From positions 1-64,000 of the forward strand of contig CANLMI010000005.1 of the NCBI GenBank assembly GCA_947492375.1: a DNA stretch of 64,000 bases. The letters are read 5' to 3'. Positions 61,834-64,000 of the stretch are shown here, piece by piece (within the stretch, counting starts at the first letter, position 1; every line of letters starts with the position of its first letter). The position numbers and the translations under genes were made by a program. This DNA is from an uncultured Kordiimonas sp. GTDB lineage: Bacteria > Pseudomonadota > Alphaproteobacteria > Sphingomonadales > Kordiimonadaceae. Below the pieces are notes generated by a model that did no database searches, was not told the DNA's origin, and worked only from the letters and a program-made list of their open reading frames with translations.

Positions 61834-63072
61834 ATGCTTGCGATAGCCGATTGCAATAATTTCTATGCTAGCTGTGAACGTGCCTTCAGAAGTGATTTAA
61901 TTGGACGCCCTATTGTTGTGCTTTCAAACAATGACGGATGCATAATAGCAAGATCAGCAGAAGCCAAAGCTCTTGGGTTTCAAATGGGTGATGCATATTT
62001 CGAAACGCGCCAAAAACTTGAGAATAATAATGTTAAAGTCTTCAGTTCGAACTATGCCCTTTATGGGGATATGTCAGCTCGGGTGATGAAAACCCTCAAT
62101 GAATTTTGCCCACTTGTAGAAATCTATAGTATTGACGAAGCTTTTCTTGACCTTACGGGCTTCAATAACCTTGAAAGCTTGACCAAGAATATAAAATACC
62201 AAACAGAACAATGGACTGGAATACCAATAAGTATTGGTGTTGCACCAACGAAAACGCTTGCTAAAATCGCAAATCGTATCGCTAAAAAACAAACGGGAAC
62301 CTATATATTCAAAACCCCAGATCCTAAAATACTCCAGTCAATTGATGCAGGAGATGTCTGGGGTATTGGCCGAAAACTTAAACATCATCTTAAAGACATG
62401 AATATCCATACAGCTTTAGATCTGGCCATGCTTGACCCGCGTGCCGCCCGCAAACGTTTTAATGTGGTAGTTGAGCGAACAGTGAGGGAATTAAATGGCA
62501 TACAATGTATTGCCTTCGATCAGCCAGCACCTCACCCAAAAAATATTATGGTCAGCCGCGGTTTTAAAACACGAATAACATCGAAAAAGATGATGCAAGA
62601 AGCTGTTGGTCTTTATGCAAGTAGAACCGCCGAGAAAGCTCGTACTAAAAAAGTCTTCGCTTCAAATATAACCCTATTTATTCGAACTAGCCCATTTAAT
62701 AAAAAAAACTATTATTCAAACAGTATGACCATAACATTTCCAGAAGCAACAAACGATACCCTTGAAATTATAAAAGCATCCACATGGCTACTTAAAAGAT
62801 TGTTTCGTCCTGGATATGACTATCAAAAAGCAGGAATTATGCTCACAGGACTTGTCTTCGACACTGAACGTCAACGAACACTTTTTAAGGCTCCTTCAAT
62901 ACAAAAATCTACCCTGCTTATGAAAACAATGGATAGTATAAATCAGAAATATGGACGTGAAACTATCAAGATTGCATCAACTGGAACCAATAGATCGTGG
63001 TCAATGGCAAGAGAAAACCTAAGCCCAAAATATACAACATCGTGGAAAGATCTACCAATTGCGAAGGCTTAA
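61834..63072 (+). CDS. umuC: UmuC, DNA polymerase V catalytic subunit
   Basis: 412 residues from the ATG at 61834, one base after the umuD stop, so translation is probably coupled. The Y-family core begins at MLAIADCNNFYASCERAF, with SIDEAFLDLTG as the catalytic acidic motif near residue 100, then a helix-hairpin-helix (DVWGIGRKLKHHLKDM), little finger and C-terminal UmuC domain. It makes error-prone copies across lesions after SOS induction and is common on conjugative plasmids. Confidence 0.93.
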   Translation: MLAIADCNNFYASCERAFRSDLIGRPIVVLSNNDGCIIARSAEAKALGFQMGDAYFETRQKLENNNVKVFSSNYALYGDMSARVMKTLNEFCPLVEIYSIDEAFLDLTGFNNLESLTKNIKYQTEQWTGIPISIGVAPTKTLAKIANRIAKKQTGTYIFKTPDPKILQSIDAGDVWGIGRKLKHHLKDMNIHTALDLAMLDPRAARKRFNVVVERTVRELNGIQCIAFDQPAPHPKNIMVSRGFKTRITSKKMMQEAVGLYASRTAEKARTKKVFASNITLFIRTSPFNKKNYYSNSMTITFPEATNDTLEIIKASTWLLKRLFRPGYDYQKAGIMLTGLVFDTERQRTLFKAPSIQKSTLLMKTMDSINQKYGRETIKIASTGTNRSWSMARENLSPKYTTSWKDLPIAKA

Positions 63073-63228
63073 TAGTGAGAAAAAATTAAAAATTATTATT
63101 TCCCTTATAGGTTGTTAATTATTCGTATAACTTGACAAATGTGATAAAATTAATCAGAATATTAAATGGTCGTCGGTCACAAAAGAGCGGAACCCCCAAT
63201 CTTCGCCCTAGATCGATGACCTACCTTT

Positions 63229-63519
63229 TCAAATGGCAGGAACCAAATATAATCCGGTGAAAATCATTACGCTCCGGCCAATCAAATGCATTATCCCTAT
63301 CACTAATAGATCATAACACCCATCCATCACAGTAAATCCGTCATAAAGAATGAACAAATCAAAACACAGGAACAGGATCAACACTCCGATCATCAGGTTT
63401 TGGGTATCAAAAAAATCAACGGTATATGCTGACTGAATAAAACAGATTAATGTCAATAAAGGCGTTAGGGTAAAAAGCAACTTTGTCATTGATTCTATAA
63501 TTGAATGTTGCAAAATCAT
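63229..63519 (-). CDS. Possible small membrane protein
   Basis: About 96 residues from the ATG at 63519 (AGG seven bases upstream; an ATG at 63525 is nearer). Three membrane segments (LLFTLTPLLTLICFIQSAYT, LMIGVLILFLCFDLFILYDG, LIGRSVMIFTGLYLVPAI). No family recognised and no near neighbour on this strand, so it is only probable. Confidence 0.45.
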   Translation of the reverse strand: MILQHSIIESMTKLLFTLTPLLTLICFIQSAYTVDFFDTQNLMIGVLILFLCFDLFILYDGFTVMDGCYDLLVIGIMHLIGRSVMIFTGLYLVPAI

Positions 63520-63525
63520 GGACAT

Positions 63526-64000
63526 ACCTATTACCGACAGAAAATATTTCCTCGTTATAGTTGTAAAAAAACGAAAATGAAAGATTAAAATTCGTCAATA
63601 ATACGAATATGAGATTACGTTAGCCTTGTTTATCTAACAATTGCGACATTAAACCCAAATATAAAGTTGTGATGAAAGCCACTCTGATTAGCAATATTTA
63701 ACAATCTCGAAAATACTATAAACCAATATAAATAATCGGTCCTTCATTGTTCAGTAAAGTTTCAACAAAATAAACGATAATAGTTGCTTCTATATAAAGA
63801 ACAGCCCACTGATGGCAAATATCGTTTGTTCAACATGGATCACAAAATAATCAGCAATATAAATCTAAGCTCAAGACTCATTAATTGAGATAGAAAGTGA
63901 CTGACGCTACTTTATAATGACTGCTGATTATTGAAAAGGATGAACGTTGCCAGGCAACAGTATTAGTAATAGTGTTGCACTAGACAGAATTAAGGCGACA
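63526..64000. other. AT-rich end of the window without a clear gene
   Basis: I see no credible gene, RNA or repeat in the last 475 bases. The window may cut inside a longer intergenic region. Confidence 0.5.

Overview
The window looks like most of a conjugative plasmid, or a plasmid-like replicon, from a low-to-medium GC alphaproteobacterium. It carries a RepA-type initiator with iterons, a ParA partition pair, a MOBF relaxase with its coupling protein, and a complete F-type (IncF-like) type IV secretion operon. The alphaproteobacterial assignment rests on a GTTC-N7-GTTC SOS box upstream of umuDC and on the DUF736/SLOG/strawberry-notch set of plasmid genes. I cannot name the genus from sequence alone.

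Layout. 1-9.8 kb is accessory plasmid DNA: the C-terminal part of a methyltransferase/strawberry-notch helicase, a SLOG (DUF2493) protein, a DUF736 protein, small unknown proteins, a C5-methyltransferase-like protein, a vapC remnant and a GntR regulator. Several of these short genes follow long non-coding leaders with strong RNA hairpins. 10-19 kb is the DNA-processing module: a small gene on the minus strand, a candidate oriT/operator with GTAAAC repeats, then a plus-strand operon of RHH protein, traD, traI, a small ORF, sppA, a CFI-box protein and a Cas4-like nuclease. 19-33 kb is cargo: an alpha/beta hydrolase and an SdpI-like protein; a RiPP cassette on the minus strand (HlyD, C39-peptidase ABC transporter, Nif11-type precursor, PoyD-like radical SAM epimerase); XRE regulators; a RES/Xre toxin-antitoxin pair; and a group ending in a large RTX protein with an HExxH motif. 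33-52.9 kb is the F-type T4SS operon on the minus strand (dsbC-like, traA-L-E-K-B-V-C-W-U, two TraN-like genes, trbC, an S26 peptidase, traF, a lytic transglycosylase, traH, traG). 53-64 kb is maintenance: two small regulators, a repeat-rich putative centromere, parA plus an RHH partner, repA with 13 iterons, a SprT-like protease, a secreted EEP nuclease, a tyrosine recombinase with a loxP-like 14-6-14 site beside it, and umuDC.

How the genes work together. RepA with its iterons, the ParA pair, the tyrosine recombinase and the RES/Xre pair would keep the replicon. The RHH protein, TraI and TraD would process and deliver DNA to the Tra channel. The cargo between the two transfer blocks appears to make and export at least one modified peptide and one large calcium-binding protein. 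The most notable items are the RiPP cassette (Val/Ala-rich core of about 92 residues, one epimerase), a Cas4-like nuclease whose motifs are split over two overlapping genes, a TraN-like adhesin with 20 exact nine-residue Cys repeats, and the recombinase-adjacent 34-bp site.
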